DNA of 6,022 nucleotides from Elusimicrobiota bacterium (GCA_028865585.1 JAGWJU010000085.1:1-6022); one strand, 5' to 3'; numbered from the stretch's first letter, positions 1 to 6,022 are shown. Numbers and translations: made by a program. The notes: generated by a model not told the origin, from the letters alone.

Positions 1-944
1 CCCGTCTCTCCGCTCTGGCACACCGCCTCCTCAATGGGAATTCGGCCCAAAATCGGGGCGCCGTATTTTTCAGCGACCGCCCCCGCCCCGCCGCGGGAGA
101 AGATGTCGCTGGTCTTTCCGCAATGGGGGCAGGAAAATCCGCTCATGTTCTCCACTACGCCCAAAAGCGGGACGTTGAGCTTGGCGAACATAGCCGCCGC
201 ACGGCGCACGTCCGAGATCGCAATGCTTTGCGGCGTGGTCACGATGACGGCCCCGGCCAGGGGAACGCTCTGGCATAAAGAGAGCTGCACGTCGCCCGTG
301 CCGGGCGGCAAATCCACGATCAAATAGTCCAACTCGCCCCATTCCACGTCCCTTAAGAACTGGGTCACGGCGCCGTGCAGCATGGGGCCGCGCCAAATGA
401 CCGGGGCGTCCGCGTCGGTTAAAAACCCCATGGACACCATCTTCACGCCGTAGTTCTGCGCGGGCGCTATTTTCCCCTCGGCGCCGGGATGAAGCTCCCG
501 GTCTTGCACGCCCAGCATCTGCGGCTGATTGGGGCCGTAAATGTCCGCATCCATCAATCCCACGCGCGCGCCGTCTTGGGCCAAGGCCACGGCCAAGTTG
601 CAGGCCACGGTAGATTTGCCCACGCCGCCCTTGCCGCTGCCCACCGCTATGATGTTCCTGATGCCGGAGGGCGCCGCGTTTTCCAGGCGCGGATCTTTCT
701 TGACGGAGGCCTTCATGCGGATGTCCACGTTCGTGACGCCGGGCACCTTCCCGAGCGCGTCCCGGGCCTCCAACTCCATCATGCCCTTCAACGGACACGC
801 CGGCGTGGTCAGGATGTAGTCGAACGAAACCTTGCCTCCCTCGATGGAGAGATTCTGCACCATGCCCAAGGAAACGATGTCCTTCTTAAGCTCGGGCTCC
901 TGGCACGTCGCCAGCGCTCTTAAGACTTCTTCCCGGCTTGGCAT
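1..944 (-). CDS. mrp: Mrp/NBP35-family (ApbC-like) iron-sulfur cluster carrier ATPase, C-terminus cut by window edge
   Basis: The reading frame starts at an ATG at 944 and stays open for 314 codons to the left edge, so the stop codon is outside the window. Residues 1-80 form a MIP18/DUF59-type domain with the conserved TTPACP stretch (Cys50). Next comes a SIMIBI-class P-loop ATPase: deviant Walker A GSGKGGVGKST at 102-112, Walker A'-type MDADIYGPN at 131-139, and the Walker B/switch motif DLPPGTGD at 211-218. A CPHC pair (Cys272, Cys275) is the position where family dimers bind a bridging 4Fe-4S cluster. Known family role: cytosolic ATP-dependent iron-sulfur cluster carrier. About 350-370 residues is usual, so some tens of residues are missing. 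The start lies 3 bases after the glnN stop, with AGGA at 953-956 at an 8-base spacing, which points to co-transcription and probable translational coupling. ParA/MinD relatives are excluded by the DUF59 domain and the CPHC pair. Confidence 0.95.
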   Translation of the reverse strand, partial: MPSREEVLRALATCQEPELKKDIVSLGMVQNLSIEGGKVSFDYILTTPACPLKGMMELEARDALGKVPGVTNVDIRMKASVKKDPRLENAAPSGIRNIIAVGSGKGGVGKSTVACNLAVALAQDGARVGLMDADIYGPNQPQMLGVQDRELHPGAEGKIAPAQNYGVKMVSMGFLTDADAPVIWRGPMLHGAVTQFLRDVEWGELDYLIVDLPPGTGDVQLSLCQSVPLAGAVIVTTPQSIAISDVRRAAAMFAKLNVPLLGVVENMSGFSCPHCGKTSDIFSRGGAGAVAEKYGAPILGRIPIEEAVCQSGET

Positions 945-947
945 GGG

Positions 948-3134
948 CTAAATCCTGAAGAGCATCTCCCGATACTTGGGGAGAGGCCAAAGCGAGTCCG
1001 GCACTAAGCCCTCAAGACCGTCAACCGCTTCGCGGACGGGGTCGAAAAGCGGCTTGACCTTATGGCAATAGGCCAGAGCCTTCTCGTGGGCGTCATCTAT
1101 TTTTTCCGCGGAGACCAGGGCCTTTTTGATCTCCTCAGCGGCCGTGATGGCCTGCGCGATGAGCCCTGTCACGCGAGAAAGGATCTCCCCTTGTATTTTG
1201 AGGGCGTCGGTCTGGCCCGGCAAGACCTCCGCGACCCCGCGCAGCGTCGCGGAGAACTCTTTCTGATACGCCGCGGCCGCGGGCACATAGTGCGTCATCA
1301 CCATTTCGATGACCAGCTTGGCCTCGATGTCGATCTGCTTGGCGTATTTCTCGAGCTGGATATGCCGGCGCGAACGGGCTTCGGTTTCGGAAAGAACTCC
1401 CAGCCGGGCAAACAGCGCGAGGGATTCCTTGCGCGCCAGGCCGTCCAAGGCCTCGGGCGTCGTCTTGACGTTGGGCAGCTTGCGTTTGGCCGCTTCGGCC
1501 TCCCACTGCGCGGAGTAGTTGTTCCCCTCGAAGCATACGGCTTTGGAGTCCCGATAGTACCGGCGCAGGACTTCAAGCGCCGCGTCCTTGAAGGTCTTTT
1601 TCGTCTTCAGCAGCTTGTCGATGTCCTTCTTGGCCTGCATCAGCGCGTCGGCCACGATGGCGTTTAAGAGCGCGATGGGCACGCCGATGTTGAAGGAGGA
1701 GCCTACGGCGCGGAACTCGAACTTGTTGCCCGTGAAGGCAAAGGGCGAGGTTCGATTGCGATCCGTATTGTCCTTCAAGATCGGCGGAATCTTGTCGATG
1801 CCGATGGAGATCCACTCGGGCTCGGTGCCCCTGGTGGTCACTCCCTTCTCCAAATCCTCCAGCACGCGCGTGAGCTGCGCGCCCAGGAACACGGAGATGA
1901 TGGCCGGCGGCGCTTCGTTGGCGCCCAAACGATGATCGTTGCCCGAGGACGCGATGGCCGCGCGCAGGATGCGCGAGCGGTCGTGCACGGCCTTGATGGT
2001 CGCGACCAGGAAAATCAAGAACTGCAGGTTCTCCTGGGGGGTTTTGCCCGGCGAGAGAAGATTCTTTCCCGTGTCCGTACCCAAAGACCAGTTGAGATGC
2101 TTGCCGCTGCCGTTGACGCCTGCAAAGGGCTTCTCGTAGAAAAGCGCCGCCATCCCGTGCCGAGCCGCCACGCGGTGCATAACGTCCATGACCAATTGGT
2201 TGTGGTCCGTTGCCACGTTGGCTTCCTCAAAGACCGGCGCGCATTCGAACTGATTGGGCGCGACCTCGTTGTGCCGCGTCTTGATAGGCACGCCCAGCTT
2301 GTAGAGCTCCTTCTCCGCGTCGGTCATAAAGGTGAAAACCCGCTCGCGGATGGAGCCGAAATAGTGGTCCTCCAGCTGCTGGCCCTTGGGCGACGGCGCG
2401 CCGAAGAGCGTGCGGCCGCAGAGCATCAGATCCGGGCGTCCCTCATAATACTCCTGGTCGACCAGGAAGTACTCCTGCTCGGCGCCGACGGTCGAAAAAA
2501 CCTTGGTGGCGTCGGCTTTGAAATAACCCAGGATATCCAGGGCCGCCTTATTGAGCGCCTCAATCGAGCGCAGAAGCGGCGTCTTGGTGTCGAGCGACTC
2601 GCCGGTGTAGGAGATGAAGACCGTGGGGATGCACAAGGTCGAGCCGCCGGGCGTCTCCAGAATGAACGCCGGCGAGGTCGGGTCCCAGGCGGTGTAGCCG
2701 CGCGCCTCAAAGGTGGTGCGCAGGCCGCCTGAAGGGAAGCTCGAGGCGTCGGGCTCCTGCTGCACGAGCTGCTTGCCCGTAAAAGTCTCAATGGCCTTGC
2801 CGCCCTCGGCCAAATCGATAAAGCTGTCGTGCTTTTCGGCGGTAACGCCGGTCATGGGCTGGAACCAGTGGCAGTAGTGCGTCGCGCCCTTGGACATGGC
2901 CCAGGTCTTCATGGCCGAGGCGACCGCGTTGGCCGCGTCCAAATCAAGAGGCTTGCCGCGGTGGATGACTTCCTGAACGTGCTTGTAGGTTTCTTTTGGC
3001 AGGAGGAGCTTCATCGTCTCCTGGCCGAAGACGTTGCACCCGAAATAATCAGAAACCTTCGCGGCCGTCCTCCCGTGAGAGCGGCCTGAACCCTGCAAAT
3101 CGCTGTCCGACTTTCCCAATCGCGTCGCCGGCAT
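948..3134 (-). CDS. glnN: Type III glutamine synthetase (GlnN)
   Basis: Makes glutamine from glutamate, ammonium and ATP in the cytosol. The chosen start at 3134 gives 728 residues, normal for the large type III enzymes and far longer than type I (about 450-470). From that start, the N-terminal type III block contains WAMSKGATHYCHWFQPMTG at 78-96. The catalytic core shows GAEQEYF at 217-223 (metal ligands Glu219, Glu221), NEVAPNQFE at 289-297, GVNGSGKHLNWS at 339-350 (His346), NDHRLGANE at 399-407, and NRTSPFAFTGNKFEFR at 460-475. A long helical C-terminal extension ends in LPKYREMLF. I see no type I adenylylation-site motif. An in-frame ATG at 3152 would add six residues, but it has no ribosome site, whereas the 3134 ATG has GGAGGA 8 bases upstream. 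It lies between msrB (60 bases upstream) and mrp (3 bases downstream), all on one strand. No frameshift or missing motif was seen. Confidence 0.97.
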   Translation of the reverse strand: MPATRLGKSDSDLQGSGRSHGRTAAKVSDYFGCNVFGQETMKLLLPKETYKHVQEVIHRGKPLDLDAANAVASAMKTWAMSKGATHYCHWFQPMTGVTAEKHDSFIDLAEGGKAIETFTGKQLVQQEPDASSFPSGGLRTTFEARGYTAWDPTSPAFILETPGGSTLCIPTVFISYTGESLDTKTPLLRSIEALNKAALDILGYFKADATKVFSTVGAEQEYFLVDQEYYEGRPDLMLCGRTLFGAPSPKGQQLEDHYFGSIRERVFTFMTDAEKELYKLGVPIKTRHNEVAPNQFECAPVFEEANVATDHNQLVMDVMHRVAARHGMAALFYEKPFAGVNGSGKHLNWSLGTDTGKNLLSPGKTPQENLQFLIFLVATIKAVHDRSRILRAAIASSGNDHRLGANEAPPAIISVFLGAQLTRVLEDLEKGVTTRGTEPEWISIGIDKIPPILKDNTDRNRTSPFAFTGNKFEFRAVGSSFNIGVPIALLNAIVADALMQAKKDIDKLLKTKKTFKDAALEVLRRYYRDSKAVCFEGNNYSAQWEAEAAKRKLPNVKTTPEALDGLARKESLALFARLGVLSETEARSRRHIQLEKYAKQIDIEAKLVIEMVMTHYVPAAAAYQKEFSATLRGVAEVLPGQTDALKIQGEILSRVTGLIAQAITAAEEIKKALVSAEKIDDAHEKALAYCHKVKPLFDPVREAVDGLEGLVPDSLWPLPKYREMLFRI
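953..956 (-). promoter_or_regulatory. Ribosome binding site of mrp inside the 3' end of glnN
   Basis: Read on the minus strand, AGGA lies 8 bases before the mrp ATG at 944. It overlaps the last sense codons of glnN, just before the TAG at 948-950. A ribosome finishing glnN would therefore sit over the mrp start, which is the usual arrangement for coupled translation. Confidence 0.6.
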
Positions 3135-3194
3135 GTGTTTTTTCCTCCGCATAGGGGGATCGCGCGGCCCTAAGGCTCGCTTAAGGCAATGATA
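3135..3194 (-). other. msrB-glnN intergenic spacer with direct repeat and part of an AT-rich dyad
   Basis: This 60-base gap holds the glnN ribosome site. It also holds two copies of TAAGGC (plus strand 3171-3176 and 3182-3187), exactly 11 bases apart, and the left arm of an inverted repeat that continues into the end of msrB. On the minus strand, TATCAT at 3189-3194 matches a -10 box at 5 of 6 positions, but no acceptable -35 box precedes it. No hairpin with a U-tract is present, so msrB transcription probably reads through into glnN. Confidence 0.4.
3143..3148 (-). promoter_or_regulatory. Strong ribosome binding site that sets the glnN start
   Basis: On the minus strand GGAGGA is followed by an 8-base A-rich spacer and then ATG at 3134. 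The upstream in-frame ATG at 3152 is preceded by a C-rich run with no Shine-Dalgarno match, and it would place this GGAGGA inside the coding region. The 3134 start is therefore preferred. Confidence 0.8.
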
Positions 3195-3209
3195 CTATTT
3201 TTTATTGCC
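3185..3209. repeat. Inverted repeat GGCAAT-N13-ATTGCC at the msrB 3' end
   Basis: The arms at 3185-3190 and 3204-3209 are perfect 6-base complements flanking an AT-rich 13-base centre that contains the msrB TAG. The segment is clearly more AT-rich than its surroundings. It could be an operator-like dyad or an RNA hairpin between msrB and glnN. Neither strand has a U-tract after the second arm, so a standard intrinsic terminator is unlikely. Six-base arms can arise by chance. Confidence 0.35.
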
Positions 3210-3752
3210 GTCGGAGGCGGGCTTAAAGAGCGCGGCATAGCGGCCATAGCCTTCTTGCTCGAGCTTGGCGGCGGGGATGAAACGCAGGGACGCGGAGTTG
3301 ATGCAGTAGCGTTTGCCGGCCGGGGCGGGCCCGTCGTCAAAAACGTGTCCAAGATGAGAACCTGCGGATGAGCGCACTTCGGTGCGCTCCATGCCGAAGC
3401 TGGCATCCTCGCGATAGGCGATGTCCTTTGGATCGAGCGGCTTGGTGAAGCTGGGCCATCCCGTGCCGGAATCGAACTTATCCAAGGAGCTGAACAGCGG
3501 CTCGCCCGAGACCACGTCCACGTAGATGCCCGGCTCGTGGTTGTTCCAGTAGGCGTTGTCGAAGGGCGGCTCGGTCCCCCCCTCGCAGGCGACGCGGTAT
3601 TGCTCGGGAGTCAGCTTTTGCCGCGCGTCCGTCGGGCACGCCTTATTTTTTCCGGTTTCGCTCATGGTTTTCCTCCCGCTGCAGGACGCCGCGCCGGCCA
3701 AAGCAGCCGCACCGGCTAAAACCCACGCGGCCGCCCAACCGCTCTTCGGCAT
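3195..3752 (-). CDS. msrB: Peptide-methionine (R)-S-oxide reductase MsrB with signal-peptide-like leader
   Basis: Reduces methionine-R-sulfoxide in proteins. The start at 3752 gives 185 residues. Residues 1-24 look like a secretion leader: Lys3, a hydrophobic Ala/Leu/Val run, then AASC with Cys24 as a weak lipobox candidate. The MsrB domain covers about 47-178: LTPEQYRV, GTEPPF at 59-64, GIYVDVVSGEPLFSS at 75-89, DSGTGWPSF at 94-102, HLGHVFDDGP at 133-142, and catalytic Cys150 in RYCIN with Asn152. The two CxxC zinc pairs of many MsrBs are absent, as in the Neisseria PilB-type zinc-less subgroup. Position 97, often the resolving Cys (SGCGW), is Thr here. Cys39 and Cys56 are possible substitutes. 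An internal ATG at 3665 has a much stronger ribosome site and would give a 156-residue cytosolic form. A GTG at 3812 is also in frame but lengthens the leader implausibly. The gene is divergent from proC and is probably first in the msrB-glnN-mrp transcript. Confidence 0.93.
   Translation of the reverse strand: MPKSGWAAAWVLAGAAALAGAASCSGRKTMSETGKNKACPTDARQKLTPEQYRVACEGGTEPPFDNAYWNNHEPGIYVDVVSGEPLFSSLDKFDSGTGWPSFTKPLDPKDIAYREDASFGMERTEVRSSAGSHLGHVFDDGPAPAGKRYCINSASLRFIPAAKLEQEGYGRYAALFKPASDGNKK
3672..3677 (-). promoter_or_regulatory. Strong internal ribosome binding site for a leaderless msrB start at 3665
   Basis: On the minus strand GGGAGG is followed by AAAACC and an in-frame ATG at 3665 (Met30 of the long form). 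Spacing and match are better than for the 3752 start, where the best candidate is AAGGCGG at 3764-3770 with an 11-base spacer. The site overlaps codons for Ser-Gly-Arg-Lys-Thr of the long form. It supports either a cytosolic MsrB or two products from one gene. Confidence 0.55.
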
Positions 3753-3859
3753 TATTGAAATGTCCGCCTTGTGTTCCCGGCCTTCAGTTCGTAGAATGGT
3801 CGCGGCCGTCACCTCAGTTTAGCACCCCCGGCCTCGGAATTCCAGAGTTGGAGATTAAA
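3753..3859. promoter_or_regulatory. Divergent msrB/proC promoter region
   Basis: This is the only intergenic region where both flanking genes start, so it must hold promoters for both unless msrB is transcribed from within proC. For proC (plus), TTGTGT at 3769-3774 and TAGAAT at 3792-3797 are 17 bases apart; the -10 matches at 5 of 6 and the -35 at 3 of 6. For msrB (minus), TAAACT at 3816-3821 is preceded by TGC as an extended -10, with a poor TGGAAT at 3839-3844 17 bases upstream. These two predicted promoters face and overlap one another. Both assignments are by eye and weak. Confidence 0.35.
3850..3853 (+). promoter_or_regulatory. Ribosome binding site that sets the proC start
   Basis: GGAG lies 6 bases before the ATG at 3860. 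An in-frame ATG at 3755 exists, but the 35 residues it would add do not resemble the family and lie in the divergent promoter region, so 3860 is the supported start. Confidence 0.7.
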
Positions 3860-4681
3860 ATGCTGAAGAACAAGAAAATCGCGGTCATCGGAGCCGGGCA
3901 CATGGGCGAAGCCCTCATCGGCGGGATGGTTTCCGGCCGGCTCATCAACGCCAAGGACGTCGTGGCGACGCGCCGCGATGCCGCGGCCATGGACGAGCTC
4001 AAAAACAAGTGGGGTGTGCGCGTCAGTTCGGACAACGTTGCCGCCGCCAAAGGCGCGGACATCATCCTGCTGACCTTGAAGCCCCAAGTCGCGGCCGCGG
4101 TCCTGGGCGAAATCGCGCCGGCGGTGGATAAGAACAAACTCGTCATCAGCGTCATGGCAGGCATCACCACCGCCGCCATCAACAAGCGCCTCAAAAAGCC
4201 AAATCCGATCGTGCGCGCCATGCCCAATACCCCTGCCTCGGTCAATGAGGCTGCCACAGCGCTGTGCGCGGGCGCCCATGCGGGCGAAGCCCACCTGCGC
4301 GCGGCCGAAATAATTTTCAAGTCCGTCGGGAAAGTGGAAGTCATTCCCGAAAATCTTCTCGACGCCGTGACCGGTCTCTCGGGATCGGGGCCTGTCTACA
4401 TCTACATGGTCATCGAGGCCCTGACCGACGGCGGAGTCAAGATGGGCATTCCCCGCGCGGCCGCGGCGCGCCTCGCCGCTCAGACGGTCTACGGCGCCGC
4501 AAAGCTGGTTCTTGAGACCGGAAAGCACCCCGCCATCCTGAAGGACGAGGTGACCACGCCCGGAGGAACGGCCATCGCGGCCATCCACGAGCTCGAGTCC
4601 AAGGGCCTGCGCACGGTCCTCATGGATGCGGTCGTGACCGCCACCAAGCGCTCCAAGGAGCTCAGCGAGATTTACGGCTGA
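3860..4681 (+). CDS. proC: Pyrroline-5-carboxylate reductase (ProC)
   Basis: Catalyses the last step of proline synthesis, reducing 1-pyrroline-5-carboxylate with NAD(P)H in the cytosol. The product is 273 residues, the usual family length. The N-terminal Rossmann fold begins immediately with IAVIGAGHMGEALIGG (7-22). TRRD at 37-40, after the second strand, places arginines where the NADPH 2'-phosphate binds in relatives, suggesting NADPH use (inference). Further conserved pieces are LKPQ at 73-76, SVMAGI at 97-102, RAMPNTP at 119-125, SGSGPVY at 174-180, and the family signature DEVTTPGGTAIAA at 229-241 in the helical dimerisation domain. All key motifs are intact. The gene is divergent from msrB and convergent with the P-type ATPase, so it appears to be monocistronic. 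No proA or proB is visible here. No clear terminator follows in the 25-base gap. Confidence 0.97.
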   Translation: MLKNKKIAVIGAGHMGEALIGGMVSGRLINAKDVVATRRDAAAMDELKNKWGVRVSSDNVAAAKGADIILLTLKPQVAAAVLGEIAPAVDKNKLVISVMAGITTAAINKRLKKPNPIVRAMPNTPASVNEAATALCAGAHAGEAHLRAAEIIFKSVGKVEVIPENLLDAVTGLSGSGPVYIYMVIEALTDGGVKMGIPRAAAARLAAQTVYGAAKLVLETGKHPAILKDEVTTPGGTAIAAIHELESKGLRTVLMDAVVTATKRSKELSEIYG

Positions 4682-4706
4682 GGCCGCGCACGGTCGCTCC
4701 GCAACT
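4682..4706. other. Convergent proC / P-type ATPase gap
   Basis: These 25 bases separate the proC TGA from the ATPase TGA on the opposite strand. I see no stem-loop with a T-run in either direction, so transcription must end inside the opposing gene, by Rho, or by a structure I cannot recognise by eye. Confidence 0.4.
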
Positions 4707-6022
4707 TCAGTAGTCCGTCAGGACTTTCGGAGGCCAAGCCACCCGCACGGCGTTCAAGACCGCGAGCAAGTCAATAACCTCCTGGCCGACGGCGCCGGCC
4801 AAAGGCGGCAAAAGCCCCCGCGCGGCCAATCCCATTCCGATCACGCTTAAGGCCATGCCGCCCAAGGCGCTTTCCAGCGCGACGGTGCGCATGCGCCGGC
4901 TGATGTGGATGAGTTCGTCGACTTTGCCCAAGGATGACGCCATGACGACCGCGTCCGCGGCGGCGCCGGCCACGTCGCTGCGCGTGCCGAAAGCGACGCC
5001 CACCGTCGCGGCCCTCAAGGCCGGCGCGTCGTTGATGCCGTCGCCCACGTAGAGCGTGTCGGCCTTCTTCGCCTCCTCGGACACGATGGCGACTTTTTCC
5101 TCGGGCGTTTTCTCGGCCATAATCTCGTCGATGCCCAGGGATTGGGCCAAGTAGCGCACCTCGGCCTCCCGATCGCCGGAGACCATCATGACCTTGCCCA
5201 CGCCGTGAAAGGGCTTCAAGTGCTCCAAAAAGCTTTTGCTCTCGCTGCGCGGCTCATCGTGGAAGGAGAACGCCGCGGCGAAGCGCTTCTCCACGAGAAG
5301 AACGCATTCAAGGCCGCCCTCGGGCGGCGGCAGGGTCAAGCCCAAGGATTGGGCGTGCGCCCGCCCGGTCAAGCGCGCGGCGCGGCCCTTGACCACGCCC
5401 CTCATCCCCTGGCCCGCCTTGGCGTCGATTTGGCCGGCCTCCAAGGGCAGGACGTTTTCCGCCTTGGCGGCCGCCACGATGGCGGCCGAGAGCGGATGCT
5501 TGGAGTACTGATCCAGGCTCACGGCATACTGCAAAACCTCAGGGCGGGAGAAGCCCTCCGCCCAGGAAATGCCGGTCAGCACCGGCCGCCCGTAGGTCAG
5601 CGTGCCCGTCTTGTCGAAAATGACCGTGCGGCAGCGGATGAGGCGCTCCAAGGCTGCCGGATTCTTGACGATGATGCCGTGCTTGGCCGCGAGGGAAATT
5701 GCGCCCAAGACGGCCACGGGAATGGCGATAAGCAGCGGGCAGGGCGTGGCGATGACCAGAACCGCGAGGAAGCGCTCGGGCGAGCGGCTGAAAACCCAGG
5801 CGCCGACCGCCAGCGCCAAGGACAGCGGCGCGTACCACATGCCCAGGCTGTCGCCCAAGCGGCGCAGACTGGGTTTCTTGGACTCGGCCTCCTCCATGAT
5901 TTTGACGATGCGCGCGTAGCGCGAGTCCTTGGCGGGCTTGGTCGCCCGAATCACGAGCGGCGTTTCTCCATTAATGGCTCCCGAGATGACGGCCGAGCCG
6001 GGCGCCTTGGCCATCTCGTAGG
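4707..6022 (-). CDS. Heavy-metal-translocating P1B-type ATPase, N-terminus cut by window edge
   Basis: The frame is open to the right edge. The Met at 6014 is internal, because the codons before it continue without a stop and the alignment begins mid A-domain, so the N-terminal metal-binding region, first membrane helices and TGE loop are outside. Residues counted from that Met: end of the actuator domain 1-40 (SGAIN at 11-15); membrane helices about 59-77 and 82-103; metal-site motif Thr-Pro-Cys-Pro at 90-93 (Cys92); phosphorylation motif DKTGT at 134-138 (Asp134); P1B-specific HP dipeptide at 173-174; GQGMRG at 201-206; MVSGD at 277-281; hinge GDGINDAPAL at 324-333; last two helices about 382-422, with QEVID at 411-415. 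The HP dipeptide and TPCP mark it as P1B, a metal exporter or transporter of the inner membrane. The motif is TPCP rather than CPC or SPC, so the metal cannot be named; Zn, Cd, Co, Mn or Fe are all possible. No regulator or chaperone is adjacent in the window. Confidence 0.93.
   Translation of the reverse strand, partial: YEMAKAPGSAVISGAINGETPLVIRATKPAKDSRYARIVKIMEEAESKKPSLRRLGDSLGMWYAPLSLALAVGAWVFSRSPERFLAVLVIATPCPLLIAIPVAVLGAISLAAKHGIIVKNPAALERLIRCRTVIFDKTGTLTYGRPVLTGISWAEGFSRPEVLQYAVSLDQYSKHPLSAAIVAAAKAENVLPLEAGQIDAKAGQGMRGVVKGRAARLTGRAHAQSLGLTLPPPEGGLECVLLVEKRFAAAFSFHDEPRSESKSFLEHLKPFHGVGKVMMVSGDREAEVRYLAQSLGIDEIMAEKTPEEKVAIVSEEAKKADTLYVGDGINDAPALRAATVGVAFGTRSDVAGAAADAVVMASSLGKVDELIHISRRMRTVALESALGGMALSVIGMGLAARGLLPPLAGAVGQEVIDLLAVLNAVRVAWPPKVLTDY

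Noticed and set aside
70..798. Minus-strand open frame of 242 codons overlapping mrp
   Set aside because: It is a shifted frame of mrp. The correct frame carries every Mrp motif and runs off the window edge, while this frame is rich in Arg and Gly with no recognisable motifs.
1932..2732. Long plus-strand open frame (266 codons) antisense to glnN
   Set aside because: It lies wholly inside the unambiguous glnN coding region. Its translation is Arg/Val/Leu-rich low-information sequence with no family resemblance. Long antisense frames are expected opposite GC-rich genes.
3185..3209. Intrinsic terminator after msrB
   Set aside because: The 6-base arms with a 13-base loop have no U-tract after the second arm on either strand. 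The T-run lies inside the loop, so a rho-independent terminator is not supported.
3755..3859. 35-residue N-terminal extension of ProC from the ATG at 3755
   Set aside because: The extension does not resemble the family. The Rossmann strand begins directly after the Met at 3860, which has GGAG at a proper distance.
3809..4588. Minus-strand open frames opposite proC (up to 259 codons)
   Set aside because: They are shadows of the intact proC gene on the other strand, with no family motifs and no ribosome site worth noting.
5118..5360. Repeated Ala-Gln-Ser-Leu-Gly pentapeptide (two copies) in the ATPase
   Set aside because: The two copies sit in unrelated parts of the catalytic loop (about residues 220-225 and 290-294) and share only about a dozen bases. 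This is consistent with chance and codon bias, not a duplicated domain.
1..6022. Mobile element, phage, CRISPR, defence or biosynthetic system
   Set aside because: No transposase, integrase, terminal inverted repeats, regularly spaced repeats, toxin-antitoxin pair or unknown large gene is present. Essentially all of the sequence is accounted for by five conserved housekeeping or homeostasis genes.

Overview
This window comes from a GC-rich bacterial chromosome (roughly 60-65% G+C by eye). It carries ordinary core-metabolism and homeostasis genes, tightly packed on both strands. I see no phage, transposon, CRISPR, tRNA or rRNA sequence. The gene content (type III glutamine synthetase, Mrp/NBP35 ATPase, zinc-less MsrB, ProC, P1B-type ATPase) does not fix a phylum. 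A type III glutamine synthetase argues against a typical enteric proteobacterium. A phylum-level call would need a protein search.

Layout. Positions 1-944 (minus) hold most of an Mrp/ApbC-type iron-sulfur carrier ATPase, whose C-terminus runs off the left edge. Three bases upstream of it, 948-3134 (minus) is a complete type III glutamine synthetase (glnN). A 60-base gap follows, holding an AT-rich dyad and a short direct repeat. Next, 3195-3752 (minus) is a methionine-R-sulfoxide reductase (msrB) with a signal-peptide-like leader and a second, strongly ribosome-primed start inside it. These three genes are co-directional and probably one transcript: msrB, glnN, mrp. Across a 107-base divergent promoter region, 3860-4681 (plus) is a complete pyrroline-5-carboxylate reductase (proC). 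After a 25-base convergent gap, 4707-6022 (minus) is the C-terminal two thirds or so of a heavy-metal P1B-type ATPase, whose N-terminus lies beyond the right edge.

How the genes relate. GlnN assimilates ammonium into glutamine, and ProC completes proline synthesis from glutamate, so both draw on the glutamate pool. MsrB repairs oxidised methionine and Mrp delivers iron-sulfur clusters, which gives the minus-strand cluster a redox or protein-maintenance flavour around a nitrogen-assimilation enzyme. That link is inference from position only. I found no convincing undescribed system. The points most worth checking are the two msrB starts, the dyad upstream of glnN, and the Thr-Pro-Cys-Pro metal-site motif of the ATPase.
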